The translations under genes were made by a program, and so were the position numbers. Shown here piece by piece: positions 44,761 through 55,783 of a stretch of 64,000 nt of DNA. This DNA comes from Rana temporaria (lineage: Eukaryota; Chordata; Amphibia; Anura; Ranidae), in NCBI RefSeq assembly GCF_905171775.1, contig NC_053501.1:20593162-20657161 (forward strand), written 5' to 3'. A model generated the notes under the pieces. It did no database searches. It was not told the DNA's origin and saw only the letters and a program-made list of their open reading frames with translations. Positions within the stretch are counted from its first letter, which is position 1. The number at the start of each line of letters is the position of its first letter.

Positions 44761-46635
44761 TCAAACATCTCCAGATCCTTAAAGGGGAAAGTCCAACATC
44801 CAGTCTATCACTCCCAAGCAGTTACTTGTTTGCAGACCCACGACACATAGGATACAAAGGACAAAGCCCTTCCTGGTCCCCAAGGAGGCATAGAGCAAAG
44901 CCTTTCTGAGCTTGTAAGCAAAGTGTTATGTTGAGGTTTTCAGGTGCTGTTTCTGGCTTTGGTCTCAGCAATTCCACCACAGCTACTGATGAAACATAAT
45001 GATGTAGCCTCTGGCTTAGCTCTGACCACTTGGTGTTAAAACACTTCAGCACCACAGCATTTGTGTATGGTCCTCATGTTACATCAACCAATCAGGTAAA
45101 GTTACATCATCTGTCCATAAGAATGATCTTTCCAACACAGTGAATCTTGCCGACTATGCCAAATGTTAGCATGGTGGAACTGCATGCTGTTAGTAGTGTT
45201 ACTGTCAATCATGTGGGTTCATTGTCCCCTCATTGCTGGAGGCCATCTCACTTCACGGAATCCCAAACATGGAAGGATTGTGTCTTTTCACCTGCGAGTG
45301 ACACCTCTCTTGGCACTGACTACAGAGACATTTTGAGAGATACAGCTTTGAGCGTTGATTCTCTCCACCAGCTCATCACACACTTTACACCTTGCCATGT
45401 TCATCCCTAAGGCTAGAAGGGGCACTACTGCTCAAACATCTTGAGGCCTCTGACTCTGTGGTTCCAGGCCAGGTCCCTGGGATGGTTCTGTTCTGCTGCA
45501 AACCCTAAAATAAGGATTTAACCGCTCGGGGAGGGTTACAGTGTGCTAGAACACCCTATTTATGGAACTTCTGTCATTCGGCCACCACCTCGTTGCCTTG
45601 CTGTCTCAGACTTCAGTATTGGAAAAAAACTGAAAAGTCCGAACTTGTTCTAAGTCAGTTATTCAAGGGATTAAAGCCACTGGGCCAGCTTGATGAGCAG
45701 CCAAGTAGAATTTACAAAGGAAGAGGCAAGCCATGGTAGCCTCCAGTACAAGTTACCTTTAAACATACTAGAGCTTTTGTGAATTGCAGCCAGAAACCCA
45801 CGAAAACTCAGGGGGAATGCACACATTTCATGCCCCTGTCCCTGGGGGTGATTGAACTCAGTACCCTTGTGCCGTAAGGCAGAAACTTTATTTAGATTTT
45901 CTTCATTTTTTGATTCCTGTAGGTGAACATTCACTTTAAAGGTATTTAAAATGTTGTCCCTGAAAGATTGCAGCTTTCATGAGAATGAACTGAGAGATGA
46001 CTCGGAGGGGGTAGGGGGGGGGGGCGATGAGCTTAGCAATCAGATGAGAAATGATGGCATGGGGCTTCTCACACAAGGACCGAGGTGAGGCCATATTCCT
46101 AGGCCCAGGCGGCCGTGCTTGAGTTGCATTTCCCTGGAGGGCAGCCGAGACGCTGTAACTCTGACACTTCCAGCAATGAAGCAATCAGCGATAAGAATCT
46201 AAAAGAGCCAGCCAGCATCAAGCAGCAGCCGAAATTGTAGCTGCTTTTCTAAACTTTATGTAAATTCCTCTGTTGCTTTGATCAGATAGAATATTTTCCC
46301 TCTAGCTCAGTGAACTGATATGGTTTTGTATCGTCGTATTGTGAAAATAAATAAATAAATACAAAAGCGGCCTGGAGCTTACAAAAGATGCATTTCTGAG
46401 GCTCCTGCTTAAAGTGCAAGTCCACATTTAGAAGTTTGTCTACCTGTAACATGTCTGCTACCCATACTTTACAGTAGGGATGGGTGGATGGGTTTGTCTA
46501 AATCAGGAATGGCATTGGATCAGCAAGGGCAAAACTATATATATCACATGGCCCTATGGAAAATATTTTATTGGGGGCCCTCAACTTGCCTGGCCATTAG
46601 TGACCTTTTCATGTGACACTGCGGGTGATTTACTA
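44761..46635. other. Unassigned sequence right of LTR copy 2
   Basis: 44761-45500 resembles 42900-44021 in composition and holds an 87-codon plus frame and a 77-codon minus frame with no domain that I know. 46170-46400 is unique and AT-balanced, with a (AAAT)n run at 46348. No element ends. Confidence 0.3.
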
Positions 46636-46638
46636 AAC

Positions 46639-46735
46639 TTAAAGCGGAGGTCCACCCAATTTTAAAAGTTTAGCTCAATCATATTACAGTTATGCGGCGT
46701 ACACATGATCGTTTTACGGCTTGTAAAAAACAAAG
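46639..46735 (+). mobile_element. T2-like left end followed by a Harbinger-like left end
   Basis: TTAAAGCGGAGGTCCACCC (46639) matches the T2-like termini at 60161. About 50 bp on, TGCGGCGTACACATGATCG (46694, preceded by TTA) matches the TGCCGCGTACACACG MITE terminus. Neither right end is found before the minisatellite. Confidence 0.6.
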
Positions 46736-46779
46736 GGGTAGATACTTGGTTCTGTATTGTCTAAAAGAGACGGTACTGG

Positions 46780-47240
46780 GAGGTGGGTAGGGGATAGAAC
46801 CAAGGGACATTGCTCGTAGGTGGGTAGGGGATGGAACCAAGGGACGTTGCTCGTAGGTGGGTAGGGGATGGAACCAAGGGACGTTGCTCGTAGGTGGGTA
46901 GGGGATGGAACCAAGGGACGTTGCTCGTAGGTGGGTAGGGGATGGAACCAAGGGACGTTGCTCGTAGGTGGGTAGGGGATGGAACCAAGGGACGTTGCTC
47001 GTAGGTGGGTAGGGGATGGAACCAAGGGACGTTGCTCGTAGGTGGGTAGGGGATGGAACCAAGGGACGTTTGCTCGTAGGTGGGTAGGGGATGGAACCAA
47101 GGGACGTTGCTCGTAGGTGGGTAGGGGATGGAACCAAGGGACGTTGCTCGTAGGTGGGTAGGGGATGGAACCAAGGGACGTTGCTCGTAGGTGGGTAGGG
47201 GATGGAACCAAGGGATGTTGCTCGGAGGTGGGTAGGGGTC
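46780..47240 (+). repeat. 37-bp minisatellite, about 12 units
   Basis: The unit GTAGGTGGGTAGGGGATGGA / ACCAAGGGACGTTGCTC repeats with junctions at 37-bp steps from 46812 to 47220. One unit has a single-base insertion (GACGTTTGC, step of 38 at 47072). Edge units carry substitutions. The 150-225 codon minus-strand frames are artefacts. Because 37 is not a multiple of 3, the same peptide runs through all frames. Confidence 0.96.
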
Positions 47241-47548
47241 GGAGAAAACAGAAAAGGGGAGTTCCTGCACCTATTGTCTGAGAAAAAAAGCCCTGCAAAG
47301 GGGTACTAGCAAGTGACAAGATGAGAAAGAGAGAGAGAGGAAAAAGGGGTGAACTTGGTTGTGTGGAGGAATGTGTGATATCAAAAAACAAAACAAATAC
47401 CGCTTTAAATTTGATATCGAAGGGCTGATCGTATTAGGTTAGGTGGATCTATTTGGGTTTTGGATTCCATCTATGTCTTGTATGAGCTGATTGGGTTCTA
47501 TTGCACAAGGGCCACCTATCACCCACCTATCACCTACTTATTACACAC

Positions 47549-47783
47549 TTATTTAAATTGCATCGACAGGCGGGGTGCAAAAAGGGACCGGCGTTCTCCT
47601 TGTAATTCGTGAAAGTATCTGGAAGGTGTTCCGGGGTTTCCAGTAGCGACAAGTCAACATCTCCTTTTTTTTTTATGAGCTGCAATAGAAGCATGTACAG
47701 GAACACCTTCCAGACACTTTCACAAATTATAAGGAGAACGCCGGTCCCTTTTTGCACCCCGCCTGTCGATTCAATTTAAATAA
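47549..47783. repeat. Inverted repeat with 84-bp arms
   Basis: The left arm 47549-47632 and right arm 47700-47783 pair almost completely, for example CGACAGGCGGGGTGCAAAAA with its complement. A 67-nt loop contains a T-run. Probably a MITE-like foldback. No target duplication was examined with confidence. Confidence 0.88.
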
Positions 47784-48062
47784 GTCACTGTCACCTTTTC
47801 TGCTCCGTTTTATCGAATGTATTAAAGCGGCACACATGGGAAGAGATGAGATAGGGTACTCTGACATGTGAGTGGCAGATTACAAATTGATTTGTTAAGT
47901 TTCATTATACAATGATGCACTGAACTCTCTCTGTCTACATACAGCCTGTGTTGCGTTATGCTCACTAATACCGTTTTATAGGGCAGTGAGGTGCCGCACC
48001 AGTGTGGAATGCAGGCAGGGAGTTCAGTACTTGTGCCTGCAGACAGCAGAGACTAGAGCTTT

Positions 48063-48330
48063 GCCACACATATTACAATTTGATTGTACAATCTCTGTAC
48101 ATTCACCTTAAAATCTGGCCAAACAGGTTCTAATTTTATTGTACAACCTCTGTATGACCAGGATGGTCATATGTGTTACAATCTAACTGTACATTCTTTG
48201 CGCAATCTTCTTAAAGCTGACCACACATGTTACAATCTGATTGCTCAATCTTTCTACAACCTTAATAAAGTTGGCCACACGTTACAATCTGATTGTATAA
48301 TATTTTCTAGATTCATAGCCAGTTATAGAC
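48063..48330 (+). repeat. Degenerate tandem repeat, about 53-bp unit
   Basis: Five units carry GTTACAATCTGATTGTACAATC-like sequence preceded by GGCCACACAT, at 48071, 48128, 48177, 48229 and 48283. Confidence 0.8.
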
Positions 48331-48366
48331 ATGTGCAGAACGGAAGCATTTGTAGATAGATCCATT

Positions 48367-49107
48367 GGGCCAGATCCACGTAGCGGATCGTATTTTTATG
48401 CAGGCGTAGCGTATCCTAGTAACGCTACGCCGCCGCAACTTTGAGAGGCAAATGTTGTACTCACAAAGCATTTGCCTCTAAAGTTACGGCGGCGTAGCAT
48501 AATTCTCCCGGCGTAAGGGCGCGCAATTCAAATCTATGTGATGGGGGCGTGTTTTATGTTAATACGTCGTGACCCAACGTAAATGACTTTTTATTGAATG
48601 GTGCATGCGCCGTCCCTGGGGGTATCCCAGTGCGCATGCTCGAAATTAAACCGGAACAAGCCAATGCTTACGACCGTGACGTCATTCTACGCAAATCCCT
48701 ATTCGCGAACGACTTACGCAAAAGACACAACATTTTCAAAATTAGACGCGGGAACGACGGCCATACTTAACATAGGATACGACTCATATAGCAGGGGTAA
48801 CTATACGCCGGAAAAAGCCGAACGCAAACGACGTAAAAAAATGCGCCGGCCGGACGTACGTTCGTGGATCGCCGTATCTAGCTAATTTGCATACTTGACA
48901 CAAAATTCGAAGGAAACACCACCTAGCGGCCGGCGGAAGAATGCACCTACGATCCGACGGCGTACTAAGACGAACGCCAGTCGGATCGAGCCCAGATGCA
49001 GTCGTATCTTGTTTTGTAGATACAAAACAAAGATACGACGCGGGAACTTTGAAATTACGTGGCGTATCAATAGCTACGCCGGCGTAATTCTTCTGTGGAT
49101 CTGGCCC
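48367..49107. mobile_element. CpG-rich foldback MITE, GGGCCAGATTC family (copy F)
   Basis: GGGCCAGATCCACGTAG pairs with TCTGTGGATCTGGCCC. ATT is duplicated on both sides (48364-48366, 49108-49110). Full set of family blocks: GCGGCGTAGC, TGCATGCGCCGTCC, CGGGAACGACGGCCATACTT, CACCTAGCGGCCGGC. 741 bp. The frames at 48598-49143 are artefacts. Confidence 0.92.
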
Positions 49108-49110
49108 ATT

Positions 49111-49472
49111 ATGTTCATTATGTTACTAATTTTGTTTTGTTGATTAGTTTCCAAATTCATTTAGTTTTATTTTGTTTTGTTTTGTAGTTTAATTTTCGTA
49201 ACGATTCAAATTCGAATTCGGAATGGCTGAAAAATGATCCCCCACCCCAAAGCACCTTGTCCCCATAACCCCCAAGCGGTGGGTGAGTCTGTGGGTGGAG
49301 GGCTTTTTGCAATCTGGAAACCCCCTTTAACAAGGGGGCCCCCAGATCCCGACCCCTCCCTACATAGTACTCCGACCTATTCACCAAAAAAGTGCAAAAA
49401 GTGAATAAAGACAGTACACAAGTTTTTGACAATTCCTTTATTCAAAAATCAAAAAACAATGTCCCAATGTCT
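49111..49472. other. Unassigned sequence
   Basis: A GTTTTGTTTTGTT-rich start and a C-rich block with CCCCACCCCAAAGCACC. No element ends. Confidence 0.3.
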
Positions 49473-50076
49473 GATGTCATCCGAGCAGAGCACGATCCCC
49501 TCCCTTCAGAGACTGGGCCGCAGGGCAGTATTCCAACAAGGATCCTAAACACACCTCCAAGACGATCACTGTCTTGCTAAAGAAGCTGAGGGTAAAGGTG
49601 ATGGGCTGGCCAACCATGTCTCCAGATCTAAAAACTATTGAGCATCTGTGGGGCTCCTCAAACAGAAGGTGGAGGAGCGCAAGGTCTCTAACATCTACCA
49701 GCTCCGTGATGTCATCATGGAGGAGTGGAAGAGGACTTCAGTGGCAACCTGTGAAGCTCTGGTGAACTCCATGCCCAAGAGGGTTAAGGCAGTGCTGGAA
49801 AATAATGGTGGCCACATAAAATATTGACACTATGGGCCAAATTGTGACATTTTCACTTAGAGGTGTACTCACTTTTGTTGCCAGAGTGGTTTAGACATTA
49901 ATGGCTGGGTGTTGAGTTATTTTGAGGGGACAGCAAATTGACACTGTTATACAAACTGTTCCCTCACTACTTTACATTGTAGCAAAGTGTCATTTCTTCA
50001 GTGTTGTCACATGAAAAGATAGAATAAAATATTTACAAAAATGTGAAGGGTGTACTCACTTTTGTCAGATACTGTA
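49473..50076 (+). pseudogene. Tc1-like transposase, C-terminal fragment plus right terminal repeat (dead)
   Basis: Plus-strand readings give LLKKLRVKVMGW, PTMSPDLKTIEHLWG and, in other frames, VEERKVSNIYQLRDV and NSMPKRVKAVLENNGGH, a Tc1-like DDE C-terminus. A small deletion at the HDNDPKHTS position and later frameshifts break it. The NPIE tetrad reads KTIE, keeping the catalytic Glu. The right terminal repeat GTGTACTCACTTTTGTCAGA and TA follow at 50050-50078. The N-terminus is missing. Confidence 0.85.
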
Positions 50077-50690
50077 TATATAATTTTGTTTATATGTATT
50101 TGTTTTTTAACCTTTGTATAAATACAATATTATCATTTTAGATTACCTTGGTTTGTGGACCCAAAGAGCACTTTCTATACTATATGTCCTTTAACCACTT
50201 CCCTACCGCTTGACGTCATATGACGTCCTGGACTTTGAGTGTGGATATCTGAAAGATGCCTGCAGCTACAGGCATCATTCAGATATCCATCTCTTCAGCC
50301 GGCGATCCTGTGCACCATAAGAATGATTATAGCGGCAGTTCGCCGCTTGATCGTTCTTATAGGCGACGGGAGGGGACGTCCCCCCTCCCGCTGCCAACCA
50401 GTGCTTCTCTGGGCTCTCTCGTGCCATCGGAGACCCGGAGAAACGATCTGCCGGCGCCGGATGGAAGGCATAGAGATGACTGGTGACCAGATGGTCACCA
50501 GTCAACTCTATGATCGTCGGAGGCCCGGGCGCGATGTTATGATGTCACGCCCGGGTACCGGAATGTAAACAAAGCCTCAATCGCTGATGAAAGCATGAGA
50601 TCCGTGAATTTTTTTTTCACGATCTCATGCTTTCCAGCCTGGAGGAGAAATGTGGGGTTTTATTGACCCCGCATCTCTCCATAAAGAGTA

Positions 50691-51225
50691 GACAACAAGG
50701 GGTTAGAGCTGCGCCACTGCACCAAAACTTTTAAAGTCCACGGAAACGAAAAGTTGTTAAACATATGTGCACTGTGCACCCAGATTGATCTAATCTTGTA
50801 CGGTATGCTCCTAATCACCAGCGTGACTTTCACAGATAATGCACACTCTAGGTGAAGACCCGCCACCAGGTATCAAAGCCTCTTACCAGACAGGGCAAGC
50901 TCAATTTTCAGTTGGCTATAGCCCAGCTGCAGCCTTTAAAGTTGTAATGAACCCACAGGTTACAGATTCGTAGAACTGGCTTCCTTCACATCCACAAGCT
51001 CCACCAATTGGTCATGTGTAAACAAAGAGGATGCAACATAGCGTAACTCCGCATAACACATTTATTAAAAAAAAGTAAGTTGTACTTTACAAAAACACAG
51101 ATAAAATCGTTCATGTAAAAAATGCCGGCCGGCAAGCGAACGGAGCCCTTCCTCCTCGGCGTGGTGATGTCACTGCACGTCCTCCCAGACGCATTTTGTC
51201 ATAAGACAGACGTTTTCAATGGGAT
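50691..51225 (-). mobile_element. Retroposon with 17-bp target duplication
   Basis: TCTCTCCATAAAGAGTA occurs at 50674-50690 and 51226-51242 exactly flanking 535 bp. On the minus strand the insert holds GACAAAATGCGTCTGG, similar to the GACGAAACGCGT motif of frog retroposon tails, and an A/T-run. A long variable duplication indicates L1-like target-primed insertion. I cannot name the family and the orientation is tentative. Confidence 0.78.
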
Positions 51226-51848
51226 TCTCTCCATAAAGAGTACCTGTCACGAACCATTCCTATTACAAGGGATGTTTACATTCCTTCTAATAGGAATAAA
51301 AGTGATTAAAAAAAAATAAAAAGTGTAAAAATAAAATAAATTAAGTAAAATAAAAAATAAAATAATATATATATATTTTTTTAAACGCCCCTATCCCCGG
51401 TAGCTCGCGCTCAGAAGTGAACACACACATAAGTCCAACCCATATATGTAAACGCCATTCAAACCACACATGTGAGGTATCGCCGTGTGCGTTAGAGCGC
51501 CAGAAACAATTCTAGCACTGGACCTCCTCTGTAACTCTAAACTGGTAACCTGTAAAAAAAAATAAGCGACGCCTATGGAGATTTTTAAGTACTGAAGTTT
51601 GGCACCATTCCATGAGTGTGCGCAATTTTAAAGTGTGACATGTTAGGCATCTATTTACTCGGCATAACTTCATCTTTCACATTATACAAACAAATTGGGC
51701 TAACTTTACTGTTTTGTTATTTTTTAATTCATGAAACCGTTTTTTTCCCAAAAAAAGGTGTTTGAAAAGTTATTGCGCAAATACCGTGCGAGATAAAAAG
51801 GTGCAATGACTGCCATTTTATTCCCTAGGGTGTCTGCTAAAAAAACAT

Positions 51849-52682
51849 TATTCAAAATTATTCAACCCCCACTGAAATTGATTGTTTTGCCCAGTTTGAC
51901 ATTGATTTTGATCATTCAGTCATCCTGCTTAGAGTTAAATCAAAGAGGCACGTGTAGGTCAGACAAATATAACATAACATTTATAATGAAATAACCACAA
52001 ATGTATTTTCTGTGCTCACATCATTATCAGTTTTATTCAACCCCCAATTGACATTCAATCTTAGTACTTAGTACAACATCCTTTTACAGTTATAACAGCT
52101 TTTAAACTTGAAGCATAGCTTGACACAAGTGTCTTGCAGCGATCTACGGGTATCTTCGCCCATTCGTCATGGGCAAAAGCCTCCAGTTCAGTCACATTCT
52201 TAGGCTTGTGCACTGCAACTGCTTTCTTTAAGTCCCACCAGAGGGTCTCAATCGGAATTTAAGTCTGGTGACTGCGATGGCCACTCCAAAATATTCCAGC
52301 CTTTAATCTGCAACCATGCTCTAGTGGACTTGGAGGTATGCTTGGGATCATTGTCCTGTTGAAAGGTCCAACGTCTCCCAAGCCTCAGGTTTGTGACGGA
52401 CTGCATCACATTGTCATCCAATATCTCCTGGTACTGAAGAGAATTCATGGTACCTTGCACAGAGTGGTAGTCTTTAAGGGGTTGAGTAATTGTGTAAATG
52501 AAGAATTCACAAAAGAAACATTTACTACTGTATTACAAAACCAATTGATGTCATTTTAGTTGCATATGGTTCTTTAAGAAGTCCTTGTAGGATTTCATTC
52601 TGAATACAATTACAAATGTACACTAAATTCCCTAAAACCCTTTACAGCATTGGGGGGTTGAATAAATTTGAACACAACTGTA
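51849..52682 (-). pseudogene. Tc1-like element with broken transposase (minus)
   Basis: Terminal repeats near TTCAAAATTATTCAACCCCC (left) and GAATAAATTTGAACACAACTG (right) bound a minus-strand transposase C-terminus: LQYQEILDDNV, TFQQDNDPKHTS with the second catalytic Asp, LQIKGWNILEWPSQSPDLNS. One inserted T just before the expected PIE shifts the frame. The rest (WWDLKKAVAV, AFAHDEWAKIP) continues in another frame. The N-terminus is missing by internal deletion. The left end lacks about nine bases and TA flanks are only partly visible. Confidence 0.88.
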
Positions 52683-52782
52683 TATAGTGTTCTGAGTAAT
52701 TTTCTAGCAAAAAAAAAAAAAAATGAATTTTTGCATGTAGGAGAGAAGTGCCAAAATAGGCCATTTATGGAAGTGGTTAAAA

Positions 52783-53520
52783 AAAATATATAATACATTA
52801 GGGTAGGCTACACAACCTCAAATATATATCGTGCAAAACTGAGACTGCTAACAAACAAAAAAACAAAAACAAAGATATGTTAGGAGACTAAAGGAGACTT
52901 ATAAAAAAAAAGGCTTTGAATGGTTAAAATAAATTCCCTTAAACACCTTCAGGTTCGCAATCTGTGGATAAACGGTATTGGCACAGCGGCACAGTGCACC
53001 ATGCTGAGAAAGAGTTAAAATATATGCAAACCATCAAACAATAAAAGGATATGTTAAGGTATGCCTTTTAATGATTTTGTTTCCCTTGTTTACTTTATAT
53101 ATTCATCCTTTCTTTTCTGCAGAATACATTTTTTTTTAAATAAAATAAATAAATAAATCACTTCTGCCTACAGGGTGACAACGCTGGAATTCAGGATCTT
53201 CCTTTAGGCCCAGTGTTGTCACTCTGTCATGTGTGCTCTCAGCTGGGACTATACACTGTACATTTGTGTGACCTTGTTTAGAGTGCAGATGTTTGTTTCC
53301 AGCAGTGATGGCCTCCAAAATCATCAGCTTCCCCCTTGGGCCACCAACCTGTGCAAATGACAGCAGTTCCTCTATTGATGGTTACTTATTGAGGACTGGA
53401 GCATATGCGCTTGTCCAGACACGCACTAGGAATCACAAGACATGTAGTCCCTAAGTGCCAGGTGAGATGATACATAAGGAACATACATTATACACCCTTC
53501 CAAACCAGAAAGCTAGGGGA
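52783..53520. other. Unassigned sequence
   Basis: AT-rich, then a mixed segment near 53160-53480 without ends. Nothing delimited. Confidence 0.3.
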
Positions 53521-53529
53521 TGTTCTGCT

Positions 53530-54710
53530 CTATATTGAAAGAGAAGATGCTACCATCACTCCGTGCCCTTGGTCGTCGTGCACCTTTCCAACATGACAAT
53601 GATCCAAAACACACATCAAAGGCCACTGTTGCATTTCTGAAGAAGAACAGGGTGAAATGAATTTCAATTGACAAGTATGTCTCCTGATCTGAACCCAATC
53701 AAACACCTATGGGGAATTCTGAAGAGACAAGCTAAGCACCACTCTCCACCCAGCATCCAGGCTCTAAAAGAGGTAATTCTTGAAGAATGGAAAAAGATAG
53801 ATGTTGCAATATGTCGCCAACTTGTTCATTCCATGCCTAGAAGACTTGATACCGTCCTCAGGGCCGGATTTTCTCTCCCTGCCGCCCCAAGGCCAGGTTC
53901 CACAATGCACCCCCTCCCTGCCAACCGACCCCCCCCCCCCCAAATCAACGGAGAATGTGCGGCACGGTTGGATCAAATATGTTTTTTTTTTTTTTTTTAC
54001 TTTTTTATCACTTTTTTTATTTTTATTTATTTGTAGCTTGTCGCTTACTTTCTTAAATTTTTGTATCATTTTCTTATTACTTTTTATTATTTTTGTTATT
54101 CTTTACTTTTTTTATTTTATTAATTTAATTATTATTTCTTATTATTTATTTTTTATCATTTTTTTTTCACTTAACTTTTTTGCTATCACACAGGAGAAAA
54201 CAATTCCCTGTGTGATAGCAATTGGAGGTGACATGTTCTCTTTATTGACCCTGTCACCTCCAAAACAGGAGTCCTAGCACTGTGCTAAAACTCCTGTCAC
54301 AGCTGAGATGGGAAGAGCACAGCTCTCCCCTCTCACTGTGTACATCGGCAGCAGGGACAGGAGACAGACTCGGTGGCCGGGGGGAGGACGGAGTCCCGAA
54401 GACAGAGCCAGCAGAGAGAGGTATGTAGGGTGGGGGGGGGAGAGGGGAGGACGGACGGGAGCACATATTTTACAAGTGATTTCGGCAACATCTCCGCAAT
54501 CACTTCCCCCATAACTTACCGCCCTTAACTGTATCTTCCGGGCGTCGGGGGACTCCATGCCACTGCCGCCCCTTGGAGCCCTGCCGCCCCAAGGCCTGGC
54601 CTCAGTGGCCTTGTGGGAAATCCGGGCCTGACCGTCCTTCCAAATCTTGAAGGTCATACAAAATACTAGATGAAGTAGTTTTTGTTGTGGGGTGTATTCA
54701 TTATTACATC
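53530..54710 (+). pseudogene. Tc1-like transposase C-terminus split by a hAT (dead)
   Basis: The plus strand encodes LPSLRALGRRAPF, HDNDPKHTSKATVAFLKKN, SPDLNPIKHLWGILKRQA, QALKEVILEEWKKIDVA and RQLVHSMPRRLDTVL. After the hAT insertion it resumes PNLEGHTKY with a stop at about 54670, so the interrupted frame is intact there. The third catalytic residue is Lys in place of Glu (PIK for PIE), so the protein was already inactive or mutated since. Frameshifts near 53650 also exist. No terminal repeat was seen. Confidence 0.85.
53859..54630. mobile_element. hAT element with CAGGGCCGGATTT termini
   Basis: CAGGGCCGGATTT pairs with AAATCCGGGCCTG. The 8-bp duplication ACCGTCCT is exact (53851-53858, 54631-54638). 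The body is AT-rich with T-runs, a GTGTGATAGCAATTGGAGGTG hairpin region and a GC-rich end. 772 bp, no transposase. Confidence 0.94.
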
Positions 54711-54747
54711 AAGTAATTTGAGTAAAACTGACGATTTTTTAATCTAA

Positions 54748-55134
54748 TGCCACGTACACACGGTTGGAATTTCCGACAACAAATGTTGGATGTGAGCTTT
54801 TGGTCGGATATTCCCAACCGTGTATATGCTCCATCGGACATTTGCTGTTGGAATTTCCGACAACAAATGTTTGAGAGCTGGTTCTCAATTTTTCCGACCA
54901 CAAAAGTTCTTGTCGGAAATTCCAATTGTCTGTATGCAATTTCCGATGCACAAAAATCCCACGCAAGCTCGGAATCAATTTGACGCATGCTCGGAATCAT
55001 TGAACTTCATTTTTCTCGTCTCATCGTAGTGTTGTACGTCACCGCGTTCTTGACGTTCTGAATTTCCGACAACATTTGTGTTACTGTGTGAGCTAACATT
55101 CCGTCGGGAAAAAAATCCACGGTTGTACACGGCA
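54748..55134. mobile_element. Harbinger-like MITE, TGCCACGTACACACGG termini
   Basis: TGCCACGTACACACGGTTGG pairs with AACCG... (CCACGGTTGTACACGGCA). The flanks are TAA (54745-54747) and TTA (55135-55137). GAATTTCCGACAACAAATGTT occurs twice in the left half and its relative once in the right. The overlapping frames of 68-98 codons are shadows. Confidence 0.85.
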
Positions 55135-55137
55135 TTA

Positions 55138-55783
55138 GTTATATTATTAACTTTACTTTCATGTGATGAGCTAAACAAATGTTCTATAAAACTCAGTTTT
55201 GTCAAAATGTTGGAAATTGTTCATGTGTTCATTGAGATATTGATTAAAATCGTATTTTTCATTTATGCTGAGCACTTTATATATAGTATATTAGTGGGAA
55301 GTAGGCATTCTAGGATGGTATCTTCTTTCCCGTTGAGATATGACAAGGTGACAATGCAAGACCACCAATGGGAGACTGAAACAGAAAAAGACCCTATAAC
55401 AGAAATTGTCTGAACAAGGACATTCATGGCAGGATCACCAGGTTTTGTTTCTAAAGCGGCAGATTTTAAAAGACTAAATTGACATTTGAAATGACATTAA
55501 CAGATTAATAAATAAAGATTATATGAGATTAGTTTTTGTTTCCCTCACTGCTTAACTGGATGTATGGTTATGTAGACCTTGACTCATTCAATAGATGCTT
55601 ATTATTTTATGTTTCCTCCGGGTCCCCCATCTCCCCCGATAATAAACACAACAAACTGTTTACTGGTTTCTCGCTTTAGAACTTCTTTTATGATTTTATT
55701 TTATTGTTGCTATTTTCTCACAAATTTTGAAACCCAACATTATCATATCTGACCTTTTATACTAATGCTTCTTATGATTCTTA
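55138..55783. other. Unassigned sequence
   Basis: A 111-codon plus frame (55078-55413) has a hydrophobic start but no family match that I recognise. I do not call it. No element ends. Confidence 0.3.

Larger units (their letters stand above)
50191..52780 (-). mobile_element. 2.6-kb TTAA-flanked element with two nested insertions
   Basis: TTAA (50191-50194) CCACTTCCCTACCG and ATTTATGGAAGTGG TTAA (52777-52780) mark the ends. Inside, minus-strand reading, lies the core also seen at 526-1018, plus GC-rich hairpin DNA at 50200-50690. A retroposon (50691-51225, 17-bp duplication) and a Tc1 (51849-52682) interrupt it, and host sequence is continuous around both. A piggyBac/Kolobok-type mechanism is implied by TTAA. 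No transposase. Confidence 0.85.

Noticed and set aside
46780..47240. CRISPR-like array
   Set aside because: Units are contiguous and nearly identical with no unique spacers, and the genome is vertebrate.
46679..47391. Three overlapping 150-225 codon minus-strand frames
   Set aside because: All are the 37-bp minisatellite read in cycling frames.
54308..54657. Arginine/glycine-rich and proline-rich frames
   Set aside because: They fall in the GC-rich right end of the hAT at 53859-54630.
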